Shown: piece by piece, positions 10,249 to 22,919 of the stretch
Position numbering within the stretch: position 1 is the first letter of the stretch
How the letters are laid out: every line of letters begins with the position of its first letter
Source: Henricia sp. BOLD:AAB3569
Taxonomy: Eukaryota; Echinodermata; Asteroidea; Spinulosida; Echinasteridae
Direction of reading: 5' to 3'
Length of the DNA: 64,000 nucleotides
NCBI GenBank assembly: GCA_037783545.1
Contig: JBBELK010001429.1
Span: 62,001-126,000, forward strand
The notes under the pieces: model-generated
Databases searched by the model: none
Seen by the model: the letters and a program-made list of their open reading frames with translations, nothing else
What the model was told of the DNA's origin: nothing
Translations under genes and position numbers: made by a program

Positions 10249-13200
10249 TTGAAGTTTGTCTGGAAATTCTTTCAGTTCCAAAATAGCTACCACTTCAGAC
10301 GCAATGTTTCCCGAAAGCGGCGTCTGCTTGTGCGAAAACTGTGCCGGCAGCGAGTTTGTGCTATATTCGACGATAACTCGGTCGGTTTGAACGGGAAATT
10401 TGTCTGGAAATTCCTTCAGTTCCAAAATAGCGACCACTTCAGACGCAATGTTTCCCAAAAGCGGCGTCTGCTTGTGCGAAAACTGTTCCGGCAGGGAGTT
10501 TTTGCTAGATTCGACGATAACTCGGTCGGTTTAAACGGGAAATTGCTGAAATTTGCAGAACACCTTTGGGATATAGAGTTGTTTAAGCAGGCACAATTTG
10601 AAGTTTGTCTGGAAATTCTTTCAGTTCCAAAATAGCGACCACTTCAGACGCAATGTTTCCCGAAAGTGGCGTCTGCTTGTGCGAAAACTGTGCCGGCAGG
10701 GAGTTTTTGCTAGATTCGACGATAACTCGGTCGGTTTAAACGGGAAATTGCTGAAATTTGCAGAACACGTTTGGGATATAGAGTTGTTATAGCAGGCACA
10801 ATTTGAAGTTTGTCTGGAAATTCCTTCAGTTCCAAAATAGCGACCACTTCAGACGCAATGTTTCCCGAAAGAGGCGTCTGCTTGTGCGAAAACTGTGCCG
10901 GCAGGGAGTTTTTGCTAGATTCGACGATAACTCGGTCGGTTTAAACGAGAAAGTGCTGAAATTTGCAGAACACGTTTGGGATATAGAGTTGTTATAGTAG
11001 GCAACATTTGAAGTTTGTCTGGAAATTCCTCTAGTTCTAAAATAGCTACCACTTCAGACGCAATGTTTCCCGAAAGCGGCGTCTGCTTGTGCGAAAACTG
11101 TGCCGGCAGGGAGTTTTTGCTAGATTCGACGATAACTCGGTCGGTTCAAACGAGAAAGTGCTGAAATTTGCAGAACACGTTTGGGATATAGAGTTGTTAT
11201 AGTAGGCAAAATTTGAAGTTTGTCTGGAAATTCCTCTAGTTCTAAAATAGCTACCACTTCAGACGCAATGTTTCCCGAAAGCGGCGTCTGCTTGTGCGAA
11301 AACTGTGCCGGCAGGGAGTTTTTGCTAGATTCGACGATAACTCGATCGGTTTAAACGGGAAATTGCTGAAATTTGCAGAACACGTTTGGGATATAGAGTT
11401 GTTATAGCAGGCGAAATTTGAAGTTTGTCTGGAAATTCCTTTAGTTCCAAAATAGCGACCACTTCAGACACAATGTTTCCCGAAAGAGGCGTCTGCTTGT
11501 GCGAAAACTGTTCCGGCAGGGAGTTTTTGCTAGATTCGACGATAACTCGGTCGGTTTAAACGGGAAATTGCTGAAATTTGCAGAACACGTTTGGGATATA
11601 GAGTTGCTATAGCAGGCGAAATTTAAAGTTTGTCTGGAAATTCTTTCAGTTCAAAAATAGCTACCACTTCAGACGCAATGTTTCCCGAAAGCGGCGTCTG
11701 CTTGTGCGAAAACTGTGCCGGCAGGGAGTTTTTGCTAGATTCGACGATAACTCGATCGGTTTAAACGGGAAATTGCTGAAATTTGCAGAACACGTTTGGG
11801 ATATAGAGTTGTTATAGCAGGCGAAATTTGAAGTTTGTCTGGAAATTCCTTTAGTTCCAAAATAGCGACCACTTCAGACACAATGTTTCCCGAAAGAGGC
11901 GTCTGCTTGTGCGAAAACTGTGCCGGCAGGGAGTTTTTGCTAGATTCGACGATAACTCGGTCGGTTTAAACGGGAAATTGCTGAAATTTGCAGAACACCT
12001 TTGGGATATAGAGTTGTTTAAGCAGGCAAAATTTGAAGTCTGTCTGGAAATTCCTTCAGTTCCAAAATAGCGACCACTTCAGACGCAATGTTTCCCGAAA
12101 GTGGCGTCTGCTTGTGCTAAAACTGTGCCGGCAGGGAGTTTTTGCTAGATTCGACGATAACTCGGTCGGTTTAAACGGGAAATTGCTGAAATTTGCAGAA
12201 CACCTTTGGGATATAGAGTTGTTTAAGCAGGCAAAATTTGAAGTCTGTCTGGAAATTCCTTCAGTTCCAAAATAGCGACCACTTCAGACGCAATGTTTCC
12301 CGAAAGTGGCGTCTGCTTGTGCTAAAACTGTGCCGGCAGGGAGTTTTTGCTAGATTCGACGATAACTCGGTCGGTTTAAACGGGAAATTGCTGAAATTTG
12401 CAGAACACGTTTGGGATATAGAGTTGCTATAGCAGGCGAAATTTAAAGTTTGTCTGGAAATTCTTTCAGTTCAAAAATAGCTACCACTTCAGACGCAATG
12501 TTTCCCGAAAGCGGCGTCTGCTTGTGCGAAAACTGTGCCGGCAGCGAGTTTGTGCTATATTCGACGATAACTCGGTCGGTTTGAACGGGAAATTGCTGAA
12601 ATTTGCAGAACACGTTTGGGATATAGAGTTGTTATAGCAGGCAAAATTTGAAGTTTGTCTGGAAATTCCTTCAGTTCCAAAATAGCGACCACTTCAGACG
12701 CAATGTTTCCCAAAAGCGGCGTCTGCTTGTGCGAAAACTGTTCCGGCAGGGAGTTTTTGCTAGATTCGACGATAACTCGGTCGGTTTAAACGGGAAATTG
12801 CTGAAATTTGCAGAACACCTTTGGGATATAGAGTTGTTTAAGCAGGCACAATTTGAAGTTTGTCTGGAAATTCTTTCAGTTCCAAAATAGCGACCACTTC
12901 AGACGCAATGTTTCCCGAAAGAGGCGTCTGCTTGTGCGAAAACTGTGCCGGCAGGGAGTTTTTGCTAGATTCGACGATAACTCGGTCGGTTTAAACGGGA
13001 AATTGCTGAAATTTGCAGAACACGTTTGGGATATAGAGTTGTTATAGCAGGAGAAATTGGAAGTGTGTCTGGAAATTCTTTCAGTTCCAAAATAGCTACC
13101 ACTTCAGACGCAATGTTTCCCGAAAGCGGCGTCTGCTTGTGCGAAAACTGTGCCGGCAGCGAGTTTGTGCTATATTCGACGATAACTCGGTCGGTTTAAA

Positions 13201-13467
13201 CGGGAAATTGCTGAAATTTGCAGAACACGTTTGGGATATAGAGTTGTTATAGCAGGCAAAATTTGAAGTTTGTCTGGAAATTCCTTCAGTTCCAAAATAG
13301 CGACCACTTCAGACGCAATGTTTCCCGAAAGAGGCGTCTGCTTGTGCGAAAACTGTGCCGGCAGGGAGTTTTTGCTAGATTCGACGATAACTCGGTCGGT
13401 TTAAACGGGAAATTGCTGAAATTTGCAGAACACGTTTGGGATATAGAGTTGTTATAGCAGGCGAAAT
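10249..13467 (+). repeat. Extended HOR copy, 3,219 bp; duplicate of 1,883-5,101
   Basis: It has the same 16-monomer order as the copy 8,366 bp upstream. The one difference I found on reading is G at 12,528 (GTGCGAAA) against T at 4,162 (GTGCTAAA). I did not align every base, so further single-base differences are possible. Confidence 0.92.
12443..12647 (+). repeat. Type B monomer exemplar
   Basis: B is marked by AAATTTAAAG at its start, CAGTTCAAAAATAGCTACC, AGCGGCG, GCGAGTTTGTGCTATATT, TTTGAACGGG and TTATAGCAGGCAAA. It shares its 3' half up to TTTGAACGGG with S but keeps the 61 bp that S has lost. Confidence 0.9.
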
Positions 13468-15251
13468 TTGAAGTTTGTCTGGAAATTCTTTCAGTTCCAA
13501 AATAGCTACCACTTCAGACGCAATGTTTCCCGAAAGCGGCGTCTGCTTGTGCGAAAACTGTGCCGGCAGCGAGTTTGTGCTATATTCGACGATAACTCGG
13601 TCGGTTTGAACGGGAAATTTGTCTGGAAATTCCTTCAGTTCCAAAATAGCGACCACTTCAGACGCAATGTTTCCCAAAAGCGGCGTCTGCTTGTGCGAAA
13701 ACTGTTCCGGCAGGGAGTTTTTGCTAGATTCGACGATAACTCGGTCGGTTTAAACGGGAAATTGCTGAAATTTGCAGAACACCTTTGGGATATAGAGTTG
13801 TTTAAGCAGGCACAATTTGAAGTTTGTCTGGAAATTCTTTCAGTTCCAAAATAGCGACCACTTCAGACGCAATGTTTCCCGAAAGTGGCGTCTGCTTGTG
13901 CGAAAACTGTGCCGGCAGGGAGTTTTTGCTAGATTCGACGATAACTCGGTCGGTTTAAACGGGAAATTGCTGAAATTTGCAGAACACGTTTGGGATATAG
14001 AGTTGTTATAGCAGGCACAATTTGAAGTTTGTCTGGAAATTCCTTCAGTTCCAAAATAGCGACCACTTCAGACGCAATGTTTCCCGAAAGAGGCGTCTGC
14101 TTGTGCGAAAACTGTGCCGGCAGGGAGTTTTTGCTAGATTCGACGATAACTCGGTCGGTTTAAACGAGAAAGTGCTGAAATTTGCAGAACACGTTTGGGA
14201 TATAGAGTTGTTATAGTAGGCAACATTTGAAGTTTGTCTGGAAATTCCTCTAGTTCTAAAATAGCTACCACTTCAGACGCAATGTTTCCCGAAAGCGGCG
14301 TCTGCTTGTGCGAAAACTGTGCCGGCAGGGAGTTTTTGCTAGATTCGACGATAACTCGATCGGTTTAAACGGGAAATTGCTGAAATTTGCAGAACACGTT
14401 TGGGATATAGAGTTGTTATAGCAGGCGAAATTTGAAGTTTGTCTGGAAATTCCTTTAGTTCCAAAATAGCGACCACTTCAGACACAATGTTTCCCGAAAG
14501 AGGCGTCTGCTTGTGCGAAAACTGTTCCGGCAGGGAGTTTTTGCTAGATTCGACGATAACTCGGTCGGTTTAAACGGGAAATTGCTGAAATTTGCAGAAC
14601 ACGTTTGGGATATAGAGTTGTTTAAGCAGGCACAATTTGAAGTTTGTCTGGAAATTCTTTCAGTTCCAAAATAGCGACCACTTCAGACGCAATGTTTCCC
14701 GAAAGTGGCGTCTGCTTGTGCGAAAACTGTGCCGGCAGGGAGTTTTTGCTAGATTCGACGATAACTCGGTCGGTTTAAACGGGAAATTGCTGAAATTTGC
14801 AGAACACGTTTGGGATATAGAGTTGTTATAGCAGGCACAATTTGAAGTTTGTCTGGAAATTCCTTCAGTTCCAAAATAGCGACCACTTCAGACGCAATGT
14901 TTCCCGAAAGAGGCGTCTGCTTGTGCGAAAACTGTGCCGGCAGGGAGTTTTTGCTAGATTCGACGATAACTCGGTCGGTTCAAACGAGAAAGTGCTGAAA
15001 TTTGCAGAACACGTTTGGGATATAGAGTTGTTATAGTAGGCAAAATTTGAAGTTTGTCTGGAAATTCCTTCAGTTCCAAAATAGCGACCACTTCAGACGC
15101 AATGTTTCCCGAAAGAGGCGTCTGCTTGTGCGAAAACTGTGCCGGCAGGGAGTTTTTGCTAGATTCGACGATAACTCGGTCGGTTTAAACGGGAAATTGC
15201 TGAAATTTGCAGAACACGTTTGGGATATAGAGTTGTTATAGCAGGCGAAAT
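13468..15251 (+). repeat. Nine-monomer HOR, 1,784 bp
   Basis: S at 13,468-13,611 is followed by T 13,612, W 13,817, E 14,022, C 14,227, D 14,432, W 14,637, N 14,842 and R 15,047. It is the +8,366 counterpart of 5,102-6,885. Confidence 0.94.
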
Positions 15252-17035
15252 TTGAAGTTTGTCTGGAAATTCTTTCAGTTCCAAAATAGCTACCACTTCA
15301 GACGCAATGTTTCCCGAAAGCGGCGTCTGCTTGTGCGAAAACTGTGCCGGCAGCGAGTTTGTGCTATATTCGACGATAACTCGGTCGGTTTGAACGGGAA
15401 ATTTGTCTGGAAATTCCTTCAGTTCCAAAATAGCGACCACTTCAGACGCAATGTTTCCCAAAAGCGGCGTCTGCTTGTGCGAAAACTGTTCCGGCAGGGA
15501 GTTTTTGCTAGATTCGACGATAACTCGGTCGGTTTAAACGGGAAATTGCTGAAATTTGCAGAACACCTTTGGGATATAGAGTTGTTTAAGCAGGCACAAT
15601 TTGAAGTTTGTCTGGAAATTCTTTCAGTTCCAAAATAGCGACCACTTCAGACGCAATGTTTCCCGAAAGTGGCGTCTGCTTGTGCGAAAACTGTGCCGGC
15701 AGGGAGTTTTTGCTAGATTCGACGATAACTCGGTCGGTTTAAACGGGAAATTGCTGAAATTTGCAGAACACGTTTGGGATATAGAGTTGTTATAGCAGGC
15801 ACAATTTGAAGTTTGTCTGGAAATTCCTTCAGTTCCAAAATAGCGACCACTTCAGACGCAATGTTTCCCGAAAGAGGCGTCTGCTTGTGCGAAAACTGTG
15901 CCGGCAGGGAGTTTTTGCTAGATTCGACGATAACTCGGTCGGTTTAAACGAGAAAGTGCTGAAATTTGCAGAACACGTTTGGGATATAGAGTTGTTATAG
16001 TAGGCAACATTTGAAGTTTGTCTGGAAATTCCTCTAGTTCTAAAATAGCTACCACTTCAGACGCAATGTTTCCCGAAAGCGGCGTCTGCTTGTGCGAAAA
16101 CTGTGCCGGCAGGGAGTTTTTGCTAGATTCGACGATAACTCGATCGGTTTAAACGGGAAATTGCTGAAATTTGCAGAACACGTTTGGGATATAGAGTTGT
16201 TATAGCAGGCGAAATTTGAAGTTTGTCTGGAAATTCCTTTAGTTCCAAAATAGCGACCACTTCAGACACAATGTTTCCCGAAAGAGGCGTCTGCTTGTGC
16301 GAAAACTGTTCCGGCAGGGAGTTTTTGCTAGATTCGACGATAACTCGGTCGGTTTAAACGGGAAATTGCTGAAATTTGCAGAACACGTTTGGGATATAGA
16401 GTTGTTTAAGCAGGCACAATTTGAAGTTTGTCTGGAAATTCTTTCAGTTCCAAAATAGCGACCACTTCAGACGCAATGTTTCCCGAAAGTGGCGTCTGCT
16501 TGTGCGAAAACTGTGCCGGCAGGGAGTTTTTGCTAGATTCGACGATAACTCGGTCGGTTTAAACGGGAAATTGCTGAAATTTGCAGAACACGTTTGGGAT
16601 ATAGAGTTGTTATAGCAGGCACAATTTGAAGTTTGTCTGGAAATTCCTTCAGTTCCAAAATAGCGACCACTTCAGACGCAATGTTTCCCGAAAGAGGCGT
16701 CTGCTTGTGCGAAAACTGTGCCGGCAGGGAGTTTTTGCTAGATTCGACGATAACTCGGTCGGTTCAAACGAGAAAGTGCTGAAATTTGCAGAACACGTTT
16801 GGGATATAGAGTTGTTATAGTAGGCAAAATTTGAAGTTTGTCTGGAAATTCCTTCAGTTCCAAAATAGCGACCACTTCAGACGCAATGTTTCCCGAAAGA
16901 GGCGTCTGCTTGTGCGAAAACTGTGCCGGCAGGGAGTTTTTGCTAGATTCGACGATAACTCGGTCGGTTTAAACGGGAAATTGCTGAAATTTGCAGAACA
17001 CGTTTGGGATATAGAGTTGTTATAGCAGGCGAAAT
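15252..17035 (+). repeat. Nine-monomer HOR, 1,784 bp
   Basis: The order is S-T-W-E-C-D-W-N-R from 15,252 to the R monomer at 16,831. It matches 6,886-8,464 plus 8,366 up to the N monomer at 16,626 and then adds R, which the upstream copy lacks. Register with the upstream duplicate ends here. Confidence 0.93.
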
Positions 17036-18614
17036 TTGAAGTTTGTCTGGAAATTCTTTCAGTTCCAAAATAGCTACCACTTCAGACGCAATGTTTCCCG
17101 AAAGCGGCGTCTGCTTGTGCGAAAACTGTGCCGGCAGCGAGTTTGTGCTATATTCGACGATAACTCGGTCGGTTTGAACGGGAAATTTGTCTGGAAATTC
17201 CTTCAGTTCCAAAATAGCGACCACTTCAGACGCAATGTTTCCCAAAAGCGGCGTCTGCTTGTGCGAAAACTGTTCCGGCAGGGAGTTTTTGCTAGATTCG
17301 ACGATAACTCGGTCGGTTTAAACGGGAAATTGCTGAAATTTGCAGAACACCTTTGGGATATAGAGTTGTTTAAGCAGGCACAATTTGAAGTTTGTCTGGA
17401 AATTCTTTCAGTTCCAAAATAGCGACCACTTCAGACGCAATGTTTCCCGAAAGTGGCGTCTGCTTGTGCGAAAACTGTGCCGGCAGGGAGTTTTTGCTAG
17501 ATTCGACGATAACTCGGTCGGTTTAAACGGGAAATTGCTGAAATTTGCAGAACACGTTTGGGATATAGAGTTGTTATAGCAGGCACAATTTGAAGTTTGT
17601 CTGGAAATTCCTTCAGTTCCAAAATAGCGACCACTTCAGACGCAATGTTTCCCGAAAGAGGCGTCTGCTTGTGCGAAAACTGTGCCGGCAGGGAGTTTTT
17701 GCTAGATTCGACGATAACTCGGTCGGTTTAAACGAGAAAGTGCTGAAATTTGCAGAACACGTTTGGGATATAGAGTTGTTATAGTAGGCAACATTTGAAG
17801 TTTGTCTGGAAATTCCTCTAGTTCTAAAATAGCTACCACTTCAGACGCAATGTTTCCCGAAAGCGGCGTCTGCTTGTGCGAAAACTGTGCCGGCAGGGAG
17901 TTTTTGCTAGATTCGACGATAACTCGATCGGTTTAAACGGGAAATTGCTGAAATTTGCAGAACACGTTTGGGATATAGAGTTGTTATAGCAGGCGAAATT
18001 TGAAGTTTGTCTGGAAATTCCTTTAGTTCCAAAATAGCGACCACTTCAGACACAATGTTTCCCGAAAGAGGCGTCTGCTTGTGCGAAAACTGTTCCGGCA
18101 GGGAGTTTTTGCTAGATTCGACGATAACTCGGTCGGTTTAAACGGGAAATTGCTGAAATTTGCAGAACACGTTTGGGATATAGAGTTGTTTAAGCAGGCA
18201 CAATTTGAAGTTTGTCTGGAAATTCTTTCAGTTCCAAAATAGCGACCACTTCAGACGCAATGTTTCCCGAAAGTGGCGTCTGCTTGTGCGAAAACTGTGC
18301 CGGCAGGGAGTTTTTGCTAGATTCGACGATAACTCGGTCGGTTTAAACGGGAAATTGCTGAAATTTGCAGAACACGTTTGGGATATAGAGTTGTTATAGC
18401 AGGCACAATTTGAAGTTTGTCTGGAAATTCCTTCAGTTCCAAAATAGCGACCACTTCAGACGCAATGTTTCCCGAAAGAGGCGTCTGCTTGTGCGAAAAC
18501 TGTGCCGGCAGGGAGTTTTTGCTAGATTCGACGATAACTCGGTCGGTTCAAACGAGAAAGTGCTGAAATTTGCAGAACACGTTTGGGATATAGAGTTGTT
18601 ATAGTAGGCAAAAT
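17036..18614 (+). repeat. Last 1,784-type unit of the first block: S-T-W-E-C-D-W-N
   Basis: S is at 17,036-17,179, then T 17,180, W 17,385, E 17,590, C 17,795, D 18,000, W 18,205 and N 18,410. Instead of R and another S, the next monomer (18,615) is a C/W hybrid that leads back into E. The nine-monomer pattern thus switches to the six-monomer E-C-D-W-N-Cw pattern, which begins at 17,590. Confidence 0.92.
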
Positions 18615-20664
18615 TTGAAGTTTGTCTGGAAATTCCTCTAGTTCTAAAATAGCTACCACTTCAGACGCAATGTTTCCCGAAAGCGGCGTCTGCTTGTGCG
18701 AAAACTGTGCCGGCAGGGAGTTTTTGCTAGATTCGACGATAACTCGGTCGGTTTAAACGGGAAATTGCTGAAATTTGCAGAACACGTTTGGGATATAGAG
18801 TTGTTATAGCAGGCACAATTTGAAGTTTGTCTGGAAATTCCTTCAGTTCCAAAATAGCGACCACTTCAGACGCAATGTTTCCCGAAAGAGGCGTCTGCTT
18901 GTGCGAAAACTGTGCCGGCAGGGAGTTTTTGCTAGATTCGACGATAACTCGGTCGGTTTAAACGAGAAAGTGCTGAAATTTGCAGAACACGTTTGGGATA
19001 TAGAGTTGTTATAGTAGGCAACATTTGAAGTTTGTCTGGAAATTCCTCTAGTTCTAAAATAGCTACCACTTCAGACGCAATGTTTCCCGAAAGCGGCGTC
19101 TGCTTGTGCGAAAACTGTGCCGGCAGGGAGTTTTTGCTAGATTCGACGATAACTCGATCGGTTTAAACGGGAAATTGCTGAAATTTGCAGAACACGTTTG
19201 GGATATAGAGTTGTTATAGCAGGCGAAATTTGAAGTTTGTCTGGAAATTCCTTTAGTTCCAAAATAGCGACCACTTCAGACACAATGTTTCCCGAAAGAG
19301 GCGTCTGCTTGTGCGAAAACTGTTCCGGCAGGGAGTTTTTGCTAGATTCGACGATAACTCGGTCGGTTTAAACGGGAAATTGCTGAAATTTGCAGAACAC
19401 GTTTGGGATATAGAGTTGTTTAAGCAGGCACAATTTGAAGTTTGTCTGGAAATTCTTTCAGTTCCAAAATAGCGACCACTTCAGACGCAATGTTTCCCGA
19501 AAGTGGCGTCTGCTTGTGCGAAAACTGTGCCGGCAGGGAGTTTTTGCTAGATTCGACGATAACTCGGTCGGTTTAAACGGGAAATTGCTGAAATTTGCAG
19601 AACACGTTTGGGATATAGAGTTGTTATAGCAGGCACAATTTGAAGTTTGTCTGGAAATTCCTTCAGTTCCAAAATAGCGACCACTTCAGACGCAATGTTT
19701 CCCGAAAGAGGCGTCTGCTTGTGCGAAAACTGTGCCGGCAGGGAGTTTTTGCTAGATTCGACGATAACTCGGTCGGTTCAAACGAGAAAGTGCTGAAATT
19801 TGCAGAACACGTTTGGGATATAGAGTTGTTATAGTAGGCAAAATTTGAAGTTTGTCTGGAAATTCCTCTAGTTCTAAAATAGCTACCACTTCAGACGCAA
19901 TGTTTCCCGAAAGCGGCGTCTGCTTGTGCGAAAACTGTGCCGGCAGGGAGTTTTTGCTAGATTCGACGATAACTCGGTCGGTTTAAACGGGAAATTGCTG
20001 AAATTTGCAGAACACGTTTGGGATATAGAGTTGTTATAGCAGGCACAATTTGAAGTTTGTCTGGAAATTCCTTCAGTTCCAAAATAGCGACCACTTCAGA
20101 CGCAATGTTTCCCGAAAGAGGCGTCTGCTTGTGCGAAAACTGTGCCGGCAGGGAGTTTTTGCTAGATTCGACGATAACTCGGTCGGTTCAAACGAGAAAG
20201 TGCTGAAATTTGCAGAACACGTTTGGGATATAGAGTTGTTATAGTAGGCAAAATTTGAAGTTTGTCTGGAAATTCCTCTAGTTCTAAAATAGCTACCACT
20301 TCAGACGCAATGTTTCCCGAAAGCGGCGTCTGCTTGTGCGAAAACTCTGCCGGCAGGGAGTTTTTGCTAGATTCGACGATAACTCGATCGGTTTAAACGG
20401 GAAATTGCTGAAATTTGCAGAACACGTTTGGGATATAGAGTTGTTATAGCAGGCGAAATTTGAAGTTTGTCTGGAAATTCCTTTAGTTCCAAAATAGCGA
20501 CCACTTCAGACACAATGTTTCCCGAAAGAGGCGTCTGCTTGTGCGAAAACTGTTCCGGCAGGGAGTTTTTGCTAGATTCGACGATAACTCGGTCGGTTTA
20601 AACGGGAAATTGCTGAAATTTGCAGAACACGTTTGGGATATAGAGTTGTTTAAGCAGGCAAAAT
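18615..20664 (+). repeat. Six-monomer HOR region (1,230-bp period), first occurrence
   Basis: Ten monomers run Cw-E-C-D-W-N-Cw-N-C-D with starts every 205 bp from 18,615. Cw begins ATTCCTCTAGTTCTA like C but has CGGTCGG and ends CAGGCACA like W. W at 18,205, N at 18,410 and Cw at 18,615 recur 1,230 bp later. The monomer at 20,255 has the rare ACTCTGCC (C at 20,347) also seen at 51,695 and 55,529. The closing D at 20,460 leads into type K. Confidence 0.9.
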
Positions 20665-22919
20665 TTGAAGTCTGTCTGGAAATTCCTTCAGTTCCAAAAT
20701 AGCGACCACTTCAGACGCAATGTTTCCCGAAAGTGGCGTCTGCTTGTGCTAAAACTGTGCCGGCAGGGAGTTTTTGCTAGATTCGACGATAACTCGGTCG
20801 GTTTAAACGGGAAATTGCTGAAATTTGCAGAACACGTTTGGGATATAGAGTTGCTATAGCAGGCGAAATTTAAAGTTTGTCTGGAAATTCTTTCAGTTCA
20901 AAAATAGCTACCACTTCAGACGCAATGTTTCCCGAAAGCGGCGTCTGCTTGTGCGAAAACTGTGCCGGCAGCGAGTTTGTGCTATATTCGACGATAACTC
21001 GGTCGGTTTGAACGGGAAATTGCTGAAATTTGCAGAACACCTTTGGGATATAGAGTTGTTTAAGCAGGCACAATTTGAAGTTTGTCTGGAAATTCTTTCA
21101 GTTCCAAAATAGCGACCACTTCAGACGCAATGTTTCCCGAAAGAGGCGTCTGCTTGTGCGAAAACTGTGCCGGCAGGGAGTTTTTGCTAGATTCGACGAT
21201 AACTCGGTCGGTTTAAACGGGAAATTGCTGAAATTTGCAGAACACGTTTGGGATATAGAGTTGCTATAGCAGGCGAAATTTAAAGTTTGTCTGGAAATTC
21301 TTTCAGTTCAAAAATAGCTACCACTTCAGACGCAATGTTTCCCGAAAGCGGCGTCTGCTTGTGCGAAAACTGTGCCGGCAGCGAGTTTGTGCTATATTCG
21401 ACGATAACTCGGTCGGTTTGAACGGGAAATTGCTGAAATTTGCAGAACACGTTTGGGATATAGAGTTGTTATAGCAGGCAAAATTTGAAGTTTGTCTGGA
21501 AATTCCTTCAGTTCCAAAATAGCGACCACTTCAGACGCAATGTTTCCCAAAAGCGGCGTCTGCTTGTGCGAAAACTGTGCCGGCAGGGAGTTTTTGCTAG
21601 ATTCGACGATAACTCGGTCGGTTTAAACGGGAAATTGCTGAAATTTGCAGAACACGTTTGGGATATAGAGTTGTTATAGCAGGCGAAATTTGAAGTTTGT
21701 CTGGAAATTCCTTTAGTTCCAAAATAGCGACCACTTCAGACACAATGTTTCCCGAAAGAGGCGTCTGCTTGTGCGAAAACTGTTCCGGCAGGGAGTTTTT
21801 GCTAGATTCGACGATAACTCGGTCGGTTTAAACGGGAAATTGCTGAAATTTGCAGAACACGTTTGGGATATAGAGTTGTTTAAGCAGGCAAAATTTGAAG
21901 TCTGTCTGGAAATTCCTTCAGTTCCAAAATAGCGACCACTTCAGACGCAATGTTTCCCGAAAGTGGCGTCTGCTTGTGCTAAAACTGTGCCGGCAGGGAG
22001 TTTTTGCTAGATTCGACGATAACTCGGTCGGTTTAAACGGGAAATTGCTGAAATTTGCAGAACACGTTTGGGATATAGAGTTGCTATAGCAGGCGAAATT
22101 TAAAGTTTGTCTGGAAATTCTTTCAGTTCAAAAATAGCTACCACTTCAGACGCAATGTTTCCCGAAAGCGGCGTCTGCTTGTGCGAAAACTGTGCCGGCA
22201 GCGAGTTTGTGCTATATTCGACGATAACTCGGTCGGTTTGAACGGGAAATTGCTGAAATTTGCAGAACACCTTTGGGATATAGAGTTGTTTAAGCAGGCA
22301 CAATTTGAAGTTTGTCTGGAAATTCTTTCAGTTCCAAAATAGCGACCACTTCAGACGCAATGTTTCCCGAAAGAGGCGTCTGCTTGTGCGAAAACTGTGC
22401 CGGCAGGGAGTTTTTGCTAGATTCGACGATAACTCGGTCGGTTTAAACGGGAAATTGCTGAAATTTGCAGAACACGTTTGGGATATAGAGTTGCTATAGC
22501 AGGCGAAATTTAAAGTTTGTCTGGAAATTCTTTCAGTTCAAAAATAGCTACCACTTCAGACGCAATGTTTCCCGAAAGCGGCGTCTGCTTGTGCGAAAAC
22601 TGTGCCGGCAGCGAGTTTGTGCTATATTCGACGATAACTCGGTCGGTTTGAACGGGAAATTGCTGAAATTTGCAGAACACGTTTGGGATATAGAGTTGTT
22701 ATAGCAGGCAAAATTTGAAGTTTGTCTGGAAATTCCTTCAGTTCCAAAATAGCGACCACTTCAGACGCAATGTTTCCCAAAAGCGGCGTCTGCTTGTGCG
22801 AAAACTGTGCCGGCAGGGAGTTTTTGCTAGATTCGACGATAACTCGGTCGGTTTAAACGGGAAATTGCTGAAATTTGCAGAACACGTTTGGGATATAGAG
22901 TTGTTTAAGCAGGCAAAAT
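20665..22919 (+). repeat. K-B based HOR, 1,230-bp tandem pair
   Basis: Eleven 205-bp monomers run K-B/T-G/B-B-T'-D and then K-B/T-G/B-B-T'. The starts 20,665/21,895, 20,870/22,100, 21,075/22,305, 21,280/22,510 and 21,485/22,715 are 1,230 bp apart. The B/T monomers at 20,870 and 22,100 start TTCAAAAATAG but end CACCTTTGG...TTTAAGCAGGCACA, a B/T crossover product. T' has CCCAAAAG with TGTGCC. Confidence 0.9.

Noticed and set aside
1..18614. Assembly artefact as the cause of the multi-kilobase duplications
   Set aside because: It cannot be excluded without reads, but the copies differ by precise single-base markers and by one-monomer register shifts at their edges, which fits real unequal exchange better than a simple duplicated contig.
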